This document shows positions 43,549-52,686 of a stretch of 64,000 nucleotides of DNA, one piece after another. The stretch is from Terriglobia bacterium (lineage in GTDB: Bacteria > Acidobacteriota > Terriglobia > JAIQFV01): positions 1 through 64,000 of the forward strand of contig JAIQFV010000012.1 in assembly GCA_020073085.1 (NCBI GenBank), written 5' to 3'. A program made the translations under genes and the position numbers. The notes below the pieces were generated by a model. That model was not told the DNA's origin and ran no database searches. It was given only the letters and a program-made list of their open reading frames with translations. Positions within the stretch are counted from its first letter, which is position 1, and every line of letters starts with the position of its first letter.

Positions 43549-43575
43549 TGTAATCCTTTCGTAGCCGGATTCGTC
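43549..43575 (+). promoter_or_regulatory. Candidate ECF-type promoter of the sigma operon
   Basis: tgtaatcc at 43549-43556 and cgtc at 43572-43575 are 15 bases apart. This matches the general pattern of ECF promoters (a TGTAAC-like -35 and a CGTC-like -10). It sits 21 bases before the sigma factor start, so the gene may control itself. Evidence is by eye only. Confidence 0.35.
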
Positions 43576-43596
43576 TTTATCTAGCAGGGAGAGGAT

Positions 43597-44202
43597 ATGG
43601 GGCAGAATGAAGAGGGGGTTGTTTTGAGCGCCGTCCAGGAGAGGGCATGTATCGGCATGGCTGAACTCGATGACTTCGACCTCCTCGTACGAAACCATCA
43701 GCGCCGGATCTACCGGGTTCTACTCGGCATGGTCCGCGATGTCGATGCAGCGGAGACCTTGACCCAAGAGTGTTTCCTGAGGGCATATCAGAATCGTGCT
43801 TCTTTCCGGGGGGAGGCGAGTGCGGGCGTCTGGCTCTTCAAGATCGCGATCAACCTGGCCCGGGATCATCGACGAAGTCGCTTTCGGCAATTCTGGCACA
43901 ACTTGTTCTCGGGTCCAAGCGAAGTGGCCGATGCCGGAGAAAGGCTGCCCGACCCTCATGCCTCTCCAGAGCAGACGCTTCTGGCACAGGAGGGCATGGC
44001 CAAAGTTTGGGCTGCCGTGGAATTGCTTCCCCCTCGACAGCGCGCCGTCTTCATCCTTCGCTTCGTCGAGGAAATGAGCCTTGGGGAAATCGCCGAGTCG
44101 ACCTCCCTGAAAGTGGGAACGGTCAAGGCGCATTTGTTCCGTGCCGTCAGCGCTGTCCGGCAACGAGTTCAGGAAGGAGCCAACGATGATGAACCATCTT
44201 AG
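43597..44202 (+). CDS. ECF RNA polymerase sigma factor
   Basis: The 201-residue protein has region 2 (FDLLVRNHQRRIYRVLLGMV, LTQECFLRAYQNRASFRGE, WLFKIAINLARDHRRS) and region 4 (LPPRQRAVFILRFVEEMSLG then VGTVKAHLFRAVSAVRQRV). A GGGAGAGG site precedes ATG 43597. The anti-sigma gene overlaps its 3' end, and a Spy-like gene follows, so the set probably senses envelope stress. Confidence 0.93.
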   Translation: MGQNEEGVVLSAVQERACIGMAELDDFDLLVRNHQRRIYRVLLGMVRDVDAAETLTQECFLRAYQNRASFRGEASAGVWLFKIAINLARDHRRSRFRQFWHNLFSGPSEVADAGERLPDPHASPEQTLLAQEGMAKVWAAVELLPPRQRAVFILRFVEEMSLGEIAESTSLKVGTVKAHLFRAVSAVRQRVQEGANDDEPS

Positions 44203-44683
44203 CGGGGACCAAGTCACCGAATGGGTCTGTGGCACGAATGAGGAGAGTGTGAAGCTTCATCTCGAGTCCTGCGATGCTTGCCGTCTCGAAGTGGAACGCA
44301 TGCAGGCGACGTTCTCCAGTTTTCGCGATTCGGTCCACGCCCTGGCTCAACGAAATGACAGTTTCTGGAGAAGGCAGCAGTTTACCATCCGGGAACGTCT
44401 TTCGGTGAAATCCTGGTTCCCTTCAGCCTCCTGGGTATGGGCGACGGCAATGCTTGTAGTGCTGGTGGCTTCCCTGCTCATGATGCGCACTTCAAGGATT
44501 CCTCGGTATGGCACAACCGAGGCGGCAGACGAAATCTTGTTACAGGAGGTTCAAGGGGACATTGCCCGGGAGTTTCCCGAGGCCCTGGCCCCGGCGGTGC
44601 TGATCGCAGAGGAAAGAAATGAGATCTTAAACCGAAAAGGCAGTCACCCATCAAAGAACACATCAAGAGAAGGAGTCCAGTGA
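44186..44683 (+). CDS. Anti-sigma factor with zinc-binding HxxxCxxC motif
   Basis: From ATG 44186 (site AGGAAGGAG) the protein has 165 residues. The N terminus carries the zinc anti-sigma motif HLESCDAC, typical of factors that hold ECF sigmas. One membrane segment lies at about 85-105 (ATAMLVVLVASLLMM), followed by a periplasmic part of about 60 residues. The gene overlaps the sigma gene by 17 bases, a common coupling. Confidence 0.85.
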   Translation: MMNHLSGDQVTEWVCGTNEESVKLHLESCDACRLEVERMQATFSSFRDSVHALAQRNDSFWRRQQFTIRERLSVKSWFPSASWVWATAMLVVLVASLLMMRTSRIPRYGTTEAADEILLQEVQGDIAREFPEALAPAVLIAEERNEILNRKGSHPSKNTSREGVQ

Positions 44684-44684
44684 A

Positions 44685-45242
44685 ATGAAAAAATCAATCC
44701 TCTTGTTAGCCGTTATGATCTTCATTCTCCCGATCGGAGGGTTGGCCCTTGCCCAGGAGACCCCTCCGCCTGCCCAGGCGCCAGCCGCCAAAACTATGCC
44801 TCCACCGATGATGCACCGGTCGGCTGGGCCTGCATCCGCCATGGGTCTGCGCGGCCCGGGAAAATGGTGGAAAAACTCCGAGCTGATGCAGAAGTTAGGC
44901 GTCCGAGATGACCAGATCCAGAGAATCGAAAAAATTTTTCAAGATCAGCGCCTTCAGCTCATCGATCTGCATGCCGCGCTCGACAAGCAAGAAGCGATCC
45001 TCGAACCGCTGGTTGAAGCGGACCAGCCGGACGAATCGCAAGTGTTCGCTCAGATCGACAAAGTCGCCCAAGCGAGAGCTAACCTGGAAAAATCAAATGC
45101 CCAGATGCTCCTCGCAATCCGCCGCGTTCTCACCGTCGATCAGTGGAAACAACTTCGAGACCAACCGGGCATCGCACCGAACCGCGGCGGGCGAGGATTT
45201 GGGCCCCCTGCGCCACCTGCTGCTCCTCCACCCGCGCTTTGA
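44685..45242 (+). CDS. Spy/CpxP-like periplasmic protein
   Basis: The 185-residue protein starts with a signal peptide (MKKSILLLAVMIFILPIGGL). A Pro/Ala-rich linker leads to a helical domain: WWKNSELMQKLGVRDDQIQR, then LDKQEAILEPLVEADQPD and LAIRRVLTVDQWKQL. The last stretch is an LTxxQ-like motif of the Spy/CpxP family, whose members are chaperones or metal sensors. It starts one base after the anti-sigma stop and is likely the sensor or target of the sigma system. The end is Gly/Pro-rich. Confidence 0.82.
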   Translation: MKKSILLLAVMIFILPIGGLALAQETPPPAQAPAAKTMPPPMMHRSAGPASAMGLRGPGKWWKNSELMQKLGVRDDQIQRIEKIFQDQRLQLIDLHAALDKQEAILEPLVEADQPDESQVFAQIDKVAQARANLEKSNAQMLLAIRRVLTVDQWKQLRDQPGIAPNRGGRGFGPPAPPAAPPPAL

Positions 45243-45249
45243 AGTCATG

Positions 45250-45280
45250 AAGACTGTCCCCCCGCAACGGGGACAGTCTT
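45250..45280. terminator. Hairpin between convergent genes, likely bidirectional terminator
   Basis: aagactgtcccc and its exact complement form a 12-bp stem around a 7-nt loop (45262-45268). It lies between the Spy-like gene and the convergent ParE-type gene. Only a weak T-run follows. Its core resembles the gggactgtccc palindromes of the RAYT locus. Confidence 0.55.
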
Positions 45281-45283
45281 CAC

Positions 45284-45583
45284 TTAAAATGTCTCCGGCC
45301 AGCGCCGCCCCGAATGTAGCACCGCGAGAACCTCGACTTGGTCCCGCCGAATGCGGTAGGGAACAAGAAAGGGTGTACCGGCAATGATGAGTTCACGGGT
45401 TCCCTCAACGCGGCCTGAACGGCCGAGGCTAGGGTGTTCTTCCAATACCGTGACGGCGGTGAGAATGCGTTGGATCCCTTTATCCGCCGAGATCGGGCTT
45501 TCCGAAGCAATATACTCATGGGTGCACTTCAGGTGTCCGACCGCCAAAGGCGTCCAGCGCAGCTTCACCGGCGTCGCCGCCAC
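45284..45583 (-). CDS. RelE/ParE-family toxin
   Basis: The 99-residue protein shows the ParE fold: LRWTPLAVGHLKCTHEYIAS, then VLEEHPSLGRSGRVEGTREL and FLVPYRIRRDQVEVLAVLHS. The final HSGRRWP is the conserved end of the family. ParE toxins poison gyrase; RelE relatives cut mRNA, and the two cannot be separated here. It follows the antitoxin gene with a 19-base overlap. Confidence 0.88.
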   Translation of the reverse strand: MAATPVKLRWTPLAVGHLKCTHEYIASESPISADKGIQRILTAVTVLEEHPSLGRSGRVEGTRELIIAGTPFLVPYRIRRDQVEVLAVLHSGRRWPETF

Positions 45584-45807
45584 CCAGCAGCCATCTTCGT
45601 GACTCTCCCGTGACCAATCAGCTTTCCGCGGCCGGCCTGCCGCAAGCCTTCCTTGATCTGCTCAATCTGCCACTCCTGAACCTTCAGATAGGCAGCCACC
45701 GCCTCATTGAGCAAATAGCTACGATCGCGGTCGAGAGCTTCGGCCAAAGTGTCGAGGGTGCTCACTTTATCGGAATCCAAACGAAAGCTAACGGTCTGCT
45801 TATCCAT
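45565..45807 (-). CDS. Ribbon-helix-helix antitoxin of the ParE pair
   Basis: From ATG 45807 the protein has 80 residues. QTVSFRLDSDKVSTLDTLAE and DRDRSYLLNEAVAAYL match the CopG-type ribbon-helix-helix; the rest should wrap the toxin. It precedes and overlaps the toxin, as in most such pairs. The self-complementary atatcgtgatat just before the start is a possible operator. Confidence 0.85.
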   Translation of the reverse strand: MDKQTVSFRLDSDKVSTLDTLAEALDRDRSYLLNEAVAAYLKVQEWQIEQIKEGLRQAGRGKLIGHGRVTKMAAGWRRRR

Positions 45808-45967
45808 ATCACGATATAGTACGTTGTATGACACCATCATGCAATGACATTTCCAAAGAATCCTGACATGATATCACTTCATAGTTTGGGAGCGGGTCAG
45901 CTTCGATCGGACGGAGTGGCGGAGGATTCCAATTTTAGGTCCCTATTCCAGCGGCTTATCACCGGGA

Positions 45968-47890
45968 TTACGGCCGCCGTTCACGGATCAGGCGGATCGC
46001 TTCAGGAAGGGCCGCGCCCTTCTGTCCGGCAGGAGGAATCTCAACCTCGGCGTTCGCACCGGCTTCTTCGGTCTCCCCTGCCGTTTCTCCGGGCGCCAGG
46101 AAAAGATTGGCCTCCATGCCGTGCTGTTTTGTATAGAGGTCGTAGTAGCGGCCGGCGGCAGCGTAGAGGGTTTCATGGGTGCCACGCTCGATGATCCGGC
46201 CGGCCTCGATCACCAGGATCTGGTCGGCGCGGCGGATCGTCGATAAGCGGTGAGCGATGACGAAGGTGGTTCGCCCCTGCATCAGGTAGCGCAGCCCCTC
46301 CTGGATTAAAGACTCGGATTCCGAGTCCAGGCTTGAAGTGGCCTCGTCCAGAATGAGGATCCGCGGGTCCGCCAGGATGGCCCGGGCAATGGAAACGCGC
46401 TGCTTCTGGCCCCCGGAAAGTTTGACGCCGCGCTCCCCCACCACCGTCTCGTACTTCTTCTCGAACGTTTCAGCGAATTCATCCACGCGAGCGATGCGGC
46501 ACGCGGCGAGGATCTCTTCCTCGGTAGCCTCAGGGCGGCCGAAGGAGACATTTTCACGAATAGAGCCGTCGAAAAGAAATGTCTCCTGCAGGACCACGCC
46601 GAGTTGTGTGCGGTAGGAATCGAGCCGCACATTCGACAGATCAATCCCGTCCACCAGCACACGTCCCTCGGTCGGCACATAAAACGCGGCGATGAGCCCG
46701 ATCACAGTGGACTTGCCCGCCCCCGAGGGGCCCACCAGCGCCGTCACCGTCCCCGGCTTTGATTCGAAGCTGATGTCCATGAGCACCGGCTTTCCCGTGT
46801 CGTAGGCAAAGCCGACATGCTCGAAGGACACCTGCCCGCCGATGCGGTCGAGGTTCACGTTACGCTGGGGGTCTGTGTCCTCGGGCTTCTCGTTCAGGAT
46901 CTCGCGTGTGCGTTCGAGTCCGGCGATGGCTTCGGTAATCTGAGTGCCGATGGCCACGATCTGGAAGACGGGAGCCACCAGCATGCCCAGGAAAATCGTG
47001 TAGGTGATGAACGTGCCAAGCGTCATGCTGCCGGAGAGGATTCGATGGGCGCCCAGGAGCATAATCGCAGCGCTGACCAGGCCCATCAGGGCCGTTGCCG
47101 AGAGGCTCATCAGCGAAGTCGCGGTCAGCGTCTTGAGCACGTTGTCGAGCAGGCGCTGGACCCCGGACGCAAAGACCTTCGCTTCGCGTTCTTCCGCGTG
47201 GTATCCCTTCACGACGCGAACCCCGCCCAGCGATTCCGTGAGCCGTCCCGTCACTTCTGCATTGATCTTGGGTCGCGCCCGGAAGATCGGCCGTATCGTC
47301 TTGAACGCCTTGTTCAGCCCGACTCCGAACACCAATAAGACAGCAAACGCGACGGCCGTCATGGTGACGCTGATGCGCAGCAGAATTACCAGGGCGAGAA
47401 CCGCGGTCATCAGCCCGCCGACAAACTCCACCAGGCCGGTTCCGATGAGGTTTCGGACCCCTTCGACGTCGCTCATGATGCGTGAAACGAGCGTGCCCGT
47501 CTTATTAGCGTCGTAGAAAGACACCGGAAGGCGTCCGATGTGGGCCTGCACTTGGCGGCGAAGGTCCGCGATCATCTTCTGCGCCGACTTGGAGAGCAGC
47601 TGGGTCAGAGTGAACGAAGTGATCCCCTGCACCACCGTGGCGGCGGCCACGGTGAGCACGATGGGCATGAGCAGTTGGATCTGTTTCTTGCTGATAACAT
47701 CGTCGATCAGGTACTTCGTCGAAGCCGGCAGAATCAGCCCCGAGACGCGGTTGATGCCCATCAACACAAGACCGACGGCCAGAATCCCGCGCCTGGGTTT
47801 GATTAGCGCTATGACGTCAGGCAGCAACTCCCAGGAGTGCTTCTTTTTTGCGGGTTGGGTCGACGGAGCGATGCTGATTCCAGCTTTCAT
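45968..47890 (-). CDS. ABC exporter, fused membrane and ATPase domains (MsbA-like)
   Basis: The 640-residue protein has six membrane segments (about 35-320), then an ATPase with Walker A GPSGAGKST, signature LSGGQKQRVSIARAIL and Walker B ILILDEATSSLDSESE. It is a half-transporter that should act as a homodimer and export lipids, peptides or drugs. The last 60 residues (about 585-640) are an extra, acidic tail. No partner gene is adjacent. Confidence 0.92.
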   Translation of the reverse strand: MKAGISIAPSTQPAKKKHSWELLPDVIALIKPRRGILAVGLVLMGINRVSGLILPASTKYLIDDVISKKQIQLLMPIVLTVAAATVVQGITSFTLTQLLSKSAQKMIADLRRQVQAHIGRLPVSFYDANKTGTLVSRIMSDVEGVRNLIGTGLVEFVGGLMTAVLALVILLRISVTMTAVAFAVLLVFGVGLNKAFKTIRPIFRARPKINAEVTGRLTESLGGVRVVKGYHAEEREAKVFASGVQRLLDNVLKTLTATSLMSLSATALMGLVSAAIMLLGAHRILSGSMTLGTFITYTIFLGMLVAPVFQIVAIGTQITEAIAGLERTREILNEKPEDTDPQRNVNLDRIGGQVSFEHVGFAYDTGKPVLMDISFESKPGTVTALVGPSGAGKSTVIGLIAAFYVPTEGRVLVDGIDLSNVRLDSYRTQLGVVLQETFLFDGSIRENVSFGRPEATEEEILAACRIARVDEFAETFEKKYETVVGERGVKLSGGQKQRVSIARAILADPRILILDEATSSLDSESESLIQEGLRYLMQGRTTFVIAHRLSTIRRADQILVIEAGRIIERGTHETLYAAAGRYYDLYTKQHGMEANLFLAPGETAGETEEAGANAEVEIPPAGQKGAALPEAIRLIRERRP

Positions 47891-48404
47891 TGGATCTCAC
47901 CCGGGGTGAACAATTTGTACTCAACCAGTGACGGCAGGATTGTAACACTGTTAGGGTTGGACCCGAATGGGTCAGGCGGTAGGCGGGAGATACCAAGAAA
48001 ACCATGAGCCGGGTGAAGGGGTGGCAGGTTGAATCTGAACCATCCGCCAGCTGCCTCCGGTGGAATTTTCCAGTCGAAGGAAGTTCAAACTTAGAGAGAC
48101 GAGTTTCTCCCGGGACTCCTGGACTCATTTTCTGAGCCAATGAAGAAAGCTTACTGCCCTTCGTTCGCAATACCTTTTGCCTTCAGACGTCCCAGGTGGA
48201 ACATTTCGCTTGAACTCGCCCGGAGCAAGTCCTAGACTTTTCAAGACACTGGCAAATTGCGATCGCCCCGCCGTAGGGCGGAATGGGAACGAGAACTCTT
48301 TGACCCTCGACGCGTGTTGCGGGCGGGAGAGTTCAGGTTCCGTGGAAAGGACTGACCTTCCCCAATGGTGTTCACACTCAAAAAAATATCTCCAGGAGGA
48401 TCTG
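47891..48404. other. Intergenic region, no gene supported
   Basis: It separates divergent genes and should hold both promoters. An open frame from 48177 joins the MOSC gene in phase, but it lacks a ribosome site and the extra residues are not protein-like. No strong repeat was seen. Confidence 0.4.
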
Positions 48405-50168
48405 ATGGCGCGACTTCTCTCAGTTAATGTCGGCCTTCCGCGCGACATCACGTGGCATGGAAAGACCGTCCACACCTCGGTTTGGAAGAACTCGATTCAG
48501 GGTCGAAGGATGGTCCGACGGCTCAACATCGACGGCGACCAGCAGGGAGATCTCGCCGGCCATGGGGGAGAGCACCGGGCAGTTCTTGTTTACCAGATGG
48601 ATTCCTATCGTCACTGGGAGCGCCGCCTTGGACGCAGCAACTTCACCTACGGCCAGTTTGGAGAGAACTTCACAGTTGAGGGTTTGGCGGACGAAGAAGT
48701 CTGTATCGGCGATCGGTTCAAGATGGGCGGCGCCGTCTTTGAAGTGACGCAACCCCGCGTCACGTGTTACCGCGTCGGCATCCGGATGGAGGAACCCCGA
48801 ATGGCGGCACTGCTCACTTCCAGCGGCAAACCCGGTTTCTATTTCCGTGTATTGCAGGAGGGCGAAGTGGGGGAGGGGGACGAGATTGTCAAGACGGCTG
48901 ACGGCACCGAGCGGATGACGGTCACGGAAGTGAATGCATTGCTCTACATGCCCGGCCATCCTCGGAATCAACTCGAGCGCGCGCTCCGGATTCCCGCTTT
49001 GAGCGCCGGGTGGAGGAATTCTTTTCAGTCCTTGCTTCAGCAGGAACAAGGGGGTGGTTCGGTAAGCGGCAATGCCGGGCTTGGGCCGGTGGCCGGTCCT
49101 CCCCCTGCTTGGCCAGGTTTCCGTCGACTGCGGGTCGCCCGGATCGATCGTGAGAGCAGCACCGTACTCTCGCTCGTCCTCGTGCCGTCCGATACACAAC
49201 CTCTCATGACGCCCCTGCCGGGACAATTCGTGGTGCTGAGGCTCCAGCCAACCCCCGGGGCGCCTCCCTTGTTGCGGAGTTACTCGTTGTCTGATCAACC
49301 CGGGACCGATCACTACCGCGTAAGTGTCAAACGAGAGGCGAAGGGGGTGGCCAGCACTTATCTGCACGAGCGGCTCCGTGCAGGTGACGTCTTGGAGGTG
49401 AGTGCCCCGAGAGGGAGTTTCACATTGCGGCCCGGCGACCGCCCGGTTGTTCTGCTCAGTGCCGGCGTAGGGGCGACGCCCGTGCTCGCCATGCTGCACG
49501 CATTGTCTGTGGAGGCCTCGCCGCGTGAGGTCTGGTGGCTGTATGGAGCCCGCAGCCGGGACGACCACCCCTTCGCCGATGAGTCCCGACGCCTCCTCGA
49601 ATCGCTCTCTCACGGCCACAGTCACATCCGGTACAGCCGTCCCGGCCGCGGGGATCGACCCGGCCTGGATTTCGATTCCGCCGGGCATCTTGACATTTCG
49701 TTGCTCGATAAACTGGGCATCGCGCGTGACCCCGAATTCTACCTTTGCGGTCCTCCTGCGTTCCTGCAGCAGTTCTCTGCCGGCCTCAAGGATCGGGGAG
49801 CCCCATCGGAATGTGTGCACACAGAAGTTTTCGGTCCGGGCGAGTCCAGCACGCCCGGGGTGGTCGAAGCTTCCCATCCGCCGCCCCATTTGCCGGCAGG
49901 TCCTGAGGGCTCGGGCCCGCGTGTCTCATTCGCCCGCAGCGGATTGACCGTACGATGGAATTCCTCATATCAAAGCCTGCTCGAACTCGCGGAGGCCTGC
50001 GATGTCCCTGCGAAGTGGTCCTGTCGGACCGGGGTCTGTCACAATTGTGAAAGCGGGCTGGTCGCTGGGGCGGTCCATTACAGTCCCAATCCCCTCGATC
50101 CGCCCGCCGACGGCAACCTGCTGATCTGTTGCTCTCAGCCTGAAAGCGATCTCGTCATCGACTTGTAA
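48405..50168 (+). CDS. MOSC domain fused to ferredoxin-reductase and 2Fe-2S domains
   Basis: From ATG 48405 (site CAGGAGGA) the protein has 587 residues. The MOSC domain fills about 1-165 (LNIDGDQQGDLAGHGGEHRA, then QPRVTCYRVGIRM with its conserved Cys). A flavin/NAD reductase part runs from about 235 to 470 (LLRSYSLSDQPG and VLLSAGVGATPVLAML). The C-terminal plant-type ferredoxin has CRTGVCHNC and a last LICC for the 2Fe-2S cluster. This resembles YiiM-like MOSC proteins fused to their electron supply, which reduce N-hydroxylated bases. The electron path is complete within one chain. Confidence 0.88.
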   Translation: MARLLSVNVGLPRDITWHGKTVHTSVWKNSIQGRRMVRRLNIDGDQQGDLAGHGGEHRAVLVYQMDSYRHWERRLGRSNFTYGQFGENFTVEGLADEEVCIGDRFKMGGAVFEVTQPRVTCYRVGIRMEEPRMAALLTSSGKPGFYFRVLQEGEVGEGDEIVKTADGTERMTVTEVNALLYMPGHPRNQLERALRIPALSAGWRNSFQSLLQQEQGGGSVSGNAGLGPVAGPPPAWPGFRRLRVARIDRESSTVLSLVLVPSDTQPLMTPLPGQFVVLRLQPTPGAPPLLRSYSLSDQPGTDHYRVSVKREAKGVASTYLHERLRAGDVLEVSAPRGSFTLRPGDRPVVLLSAGVGATPVLAMLHALSVEASPREVWWLYGARSRDDHPFADESRRLLESLSHGHSHIRYSRPGRGDRPGLDFDSAGHLDISLLDKLGIARDPEFYLCGPPAFLQQFSAGLKDRGAPSECVHTEVFGPGESSTPGVVEASHPPPHLPAGPEGSGPRVSFARSGLTVRWNSSYQSLLELAEACDVPAKWSCRTGVCHNCESGLVAGAVHYSPNPLDPPADGNLLICCSQPESDLVIDL

Positions 50169-50185
50169 TAGGGAGCGCCCGCGTG

Positions 50186-50830
50186 ATGCCGCCAAGAGAT
50201 GAACTCTTACACCGGACTTCTGGATTGGAGGGACGGCGAATCCGTCGGCTTCGCCGCGCTGAACTGCCTCTCGACACGGTTGAGCTTGCTCGCTATCTTA
50301 TCGGAAAAACGCTGGTCCACGATCTCCCGAAGGGCAGGATCAGCGGTCGCATCATCGAAGCCGAGGCGTATCCCCCGGGGGATTCCGCCGGGCATGCCTT
50401 TCGCGGAGAGACACCGGGAAACCGCTCGTTGTTCCTCGGACACGGATTTGCCTACGTCTACTTCACCTATGGCTCGTTCTTCATGATGAATGTGACGAGC
50501 GAGCGTGCCGGGATCGGCGCGGGAGTCTTGTTGCGGGCCGTCGAACCGATGGATGGGATCATCCTAATGGAACATCACCGGGGCACGACAAAATTGCTCG
50601 ACCTTGCCCGGGGCCCGGGACGACTTGCCGCCGCCATGCGGATCGATAAACGTTTTGACGGCCTTGACCTGTGCAACGAGGGGCCCCTCTGGCTGGGCGA
50701 GGCAGTAGGAATCAGCGGCCCCATCGGCCGGAGCGTGCGTATTGGCATCACGCGCGAGGTTGACCGTTTGCTACGTGTCTATGAACGTGGAAATCCGTTT
50801 GTGAGTGGTCCGAAACGATTGCGCGTGTGA
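50186..50830 (+). CDS. 3-methyladenine DNA glycosylase (AAG/MPG family)
   Basis: The 214-residue protein has the AAG fold: ELARYLIGKTLVHDL, GRIIEAEAYPPGDSAGHAFR with the catalytic Glu, and AYVYFTYGSFFMMNVTSE. LARGPGRLAAAMRID is also conserved. It removes alkylated purines in base-excision repair. The ATG at 50186 is preferred to the GTG at 50183. It follows the MOSC gene by 17 bases, probably in one operon with a base-detoxification theme. Confidence 0.9.
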   Translation: MPPRDELLHRTSGLEGRRIRRLRRAELPLDTVELARYLIGKTLVHDLPKGRISGRIIEAEAYPPGDSAGHAFRGETPGNRSLFLGHGFAYVYFTYGSFFMMNVTSERAGIGAGVLLRAVEPMDGIILMEHHRGTTKLLDLARGPGRLAAAMRIDKRFDGLDLCNEGPLWLGEAVGISGPIGRSVRIGITREVDRLLRVYERGNPFVSGPKRLRV

Positions 50831-50835
50831 ATCCC

Positions 50836-50904
50836 GTAGTAACGACTTTAGTCGTTACGGCTTGGGCAAGAGCAGCTCGTAATAACGACTAAAGTCGTTA
50901 CTAC
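50836..50904. repeat. Inverted pair of REP-like palindromes
   Basis: gtagtaacgactttagtcgt (and tac) at 50836-50857 is perfectly inverted for 22 nt at 50883-50904, with 25 bases between. Each arm also folds on itself (aacgact/agtcgtt), so the unit is a palindrome in a palindrome. It lies between the glycosylase stop and the next gene and could close the operon. Confidence 0.7.
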
Positions 50905-50924
50905 TTCTTAAGGAGGAGGATCAA

Positions 50925-51182
50925 TTGTCGAATCAATGCACTCATCTCGATCAAATCCGCACCGTCAACCCGAACTCTAACGGATGTGAAGAGTGCCTTA
51001 AGCTCGGATGGTCGTGGGTCCAGTTACGAATGTGCCTGGTCTGTGGCCACGTCGGTTGTTGCGATTCTTCGAGGGGGCGGCACGCAACTGAACATTTTCG
51101 GAAGTCCGGGCACCCGGTCATGGAATCCCATCAGCCGGGACAGACCTGGCGCTGGTGCTACATCGACTCAGCCTATATATGA
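50925..51182 (+). CDS. Stand-alone UBP-type zinc finger protein
   Basis: The 85-residue protein starts at TTG 50925 behind AAGGAGGAGG. It has the ubiquitin-hydrolase-type zinc finger: CTHL, CEECLKLG, LRMCLVCGHVGCCDSSRGRH and HFRKSGHPV, with all Cys and His ligands. In eukaryotes this fold binds free ubiquitin ends. Bacterial single-domain versions are common and of unknown role. Confidence 0.88.
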   Translation: MSNQCTHLDQIRTVNPNSNGCEECLKLGWSWVQLRMCLVCGHVGCCDSSRGRHATEHFRKSGHPVMESHQPGQTWRWCYIDSAYI

Positions 51183-51443
51183 TCCCTTTCTTTTGGAGTC
51201 CTATGGAGAACAGGCTCGGCTCTTCAACTTCGGAATCAAGGCTTATTAGACCCTTGCCTTCAACCTCTTCTACAAGTAAAGTGGGCAGCGACCAATCGCA
51301 TTCGGTTCACAAATGGCGTCCCCGCAAAGCTGGCGCGCACACCAGCGGGGCATGCCCTGGCAAGGTGTCCGCCAAACGCTTGCCATAGAAATTAGGAATG
51401 GCGGACCTGCCCCGCAGATTTGCTGCTGAAAGGGATGTTGGCG

Positions 51444-52589
51444 ATGGCTGTACTCATCGGCGTTCTTGGCGTCTTTCTGCTTCTCACCATTCTCTGGGAT
51501 TGCTTCGAAACCATGATCCTGCCGCGGCGGGTAACCCGCCGCTTCCGGCTGACCCGGACCTTCTACCGAATCACGGGAATTCCCTGGATGCTGATCGCAC
51601 GCCGCATGAAATCGGGGAAGGCCCGGGAAGATTTCCTCAGCGTCTATGGTCCCCTGTCGGTCTTAATGCTCTTCGGGGTATGGGCGCTGGGGCTCGTGCT
51701 CGGATTCGCGATGCTGCAATGGGCGGCCGGTTCAATGATTGCGGGGTCCAGTGGCCTTCAATCCTTTCGCACCGAGCTTTACATGAGCGGAACCTCCTTC
51801 TTTACGCTCGGCCTCGGCGATGTGACACCGCACACCTCTCTTGCGCGCGTGGTTACCGTTGCAGAGGCCGGGACCGGCTTCGGTTTTTTGGCCGTCGTCA
51901 TTTCCTATCTGCCCGTGCTCTACGGGGCATTTTCGCGGCGGGAGGTGAATATTTCATTGCTGGACGCGCGCGCGGGTTCCCCACCGACAGCCGCGGAACT
52001 TCTGCGCCGACACGCCAGCCAACAAAATCTGGAAGCGCTGGGTGAATACCTGCGGGCTTGGGAGTCGTGGGCGGCAGAATTGATGGAGAGCCATATCTCA
52101 TATCCTGTCTTGTGCTACTTTCGTTCTCAGCATAATAACCAGTCGTGGGTTTTGGCCCTGGCAACGATCCTGGACACTTGCGCCCTGCTCATCGCTCATA
52201 CCGAGGGGGCGCTCCAGTGGCAGGCCGGCTTGACGTTTGCCATCTCGCGGCATGCGCTGGTGGACCTGGCTCAGGTTCTTGGAATTCCGCCTCAATCCGC
52301 CTCTGTGGACCGTTTCAACGAGGCCACGCTCGCCAAGCTGCGGGAGATTCTTGGCGCCGCAGGCGCACCTCTTTGCCGGGCGCGGACAGGCGAAGACACG
52401 TTGAAGCGGCAACGAGAAATGTACGAACCGTTCCTGTTCGGATTTTCCGAAAGGTTGCTTATGCCGCTTCCATCCTGGGGATCTGCGTCCACCTCCGTTG
52501 ATAATTGGAAGACGAGCGCCTGGGGGAGAGTCGCAACGGCCTCCACTCAGACGTCATCTCCGAGGGTGCTGGACGACGACCACGTTTGA
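51444..52589 (+). CDS. Ion-channel (Kch-like) membrane protein with soluble C-terminal domain
   Basis: From ATG 51444 (AAAGGG nine bases upstream) the protein has 381 residues. Two or three N-terminal membrane segments flank a pore-loop-like FFTLGLGDVTPHTSLARVVT. That is the place of the TVGYGD filter, here TLGLGD. The soluble part (from about 180) is helical, with no RCK or cyclic nucleotide domain. It precedes FetAB on the same strand by about 100 bp. Ion selectivity is uncertain because the filter is altered. Confidence 0.7.
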   Translation: MAVLIGVLGVFLLLTILWDCFETMILPRRVTRRFRLTRTFYRITGIPWMLIARRMKSGKAREDFLSVYGPLSVLMLFGVWALGLVLGFAMLQWAAGSMIAGSSGLQSFRTELYMSGTSFFTLGLGDVTPHTSLARVVTVAEAGTGFGFLAVVISYLPVLYGAFSRREVNISLLDARAGSPPTAAELLRRHASQQNLEALGEYLRAWESWAAELMESHISYPVLCYFRSQHNNQSWVLALATILDTCALLIAHTEGALQWQAGLTFAISRHALVDLAQVLGIPPQSASVDRFNEATLAKLREILGAAGAPLCRARTGEDTLKRQREMYEPFLFGFSERLLMPLPSWGSASTSVDNWKTSAWGRVATASTQTSSPRVLDDDHV

Positions 52590-52686
52590 GGCCCGGGGTG
52601 GCGCAGTCGTCCCATCTGCACACCTCCGCACAAAAGAGGCAGGCGAGGAGGCCTGCTTCACAACAACCGGCACCGAAGGCCAAGTG

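Noticed and set aside
48420-49889. Minus-strand ORF of 489 codons opposite the MOSC fusion
   Set aside because: It is a shadow of a gene with intact catalytic motifs; Arg/His-rich nonsense.
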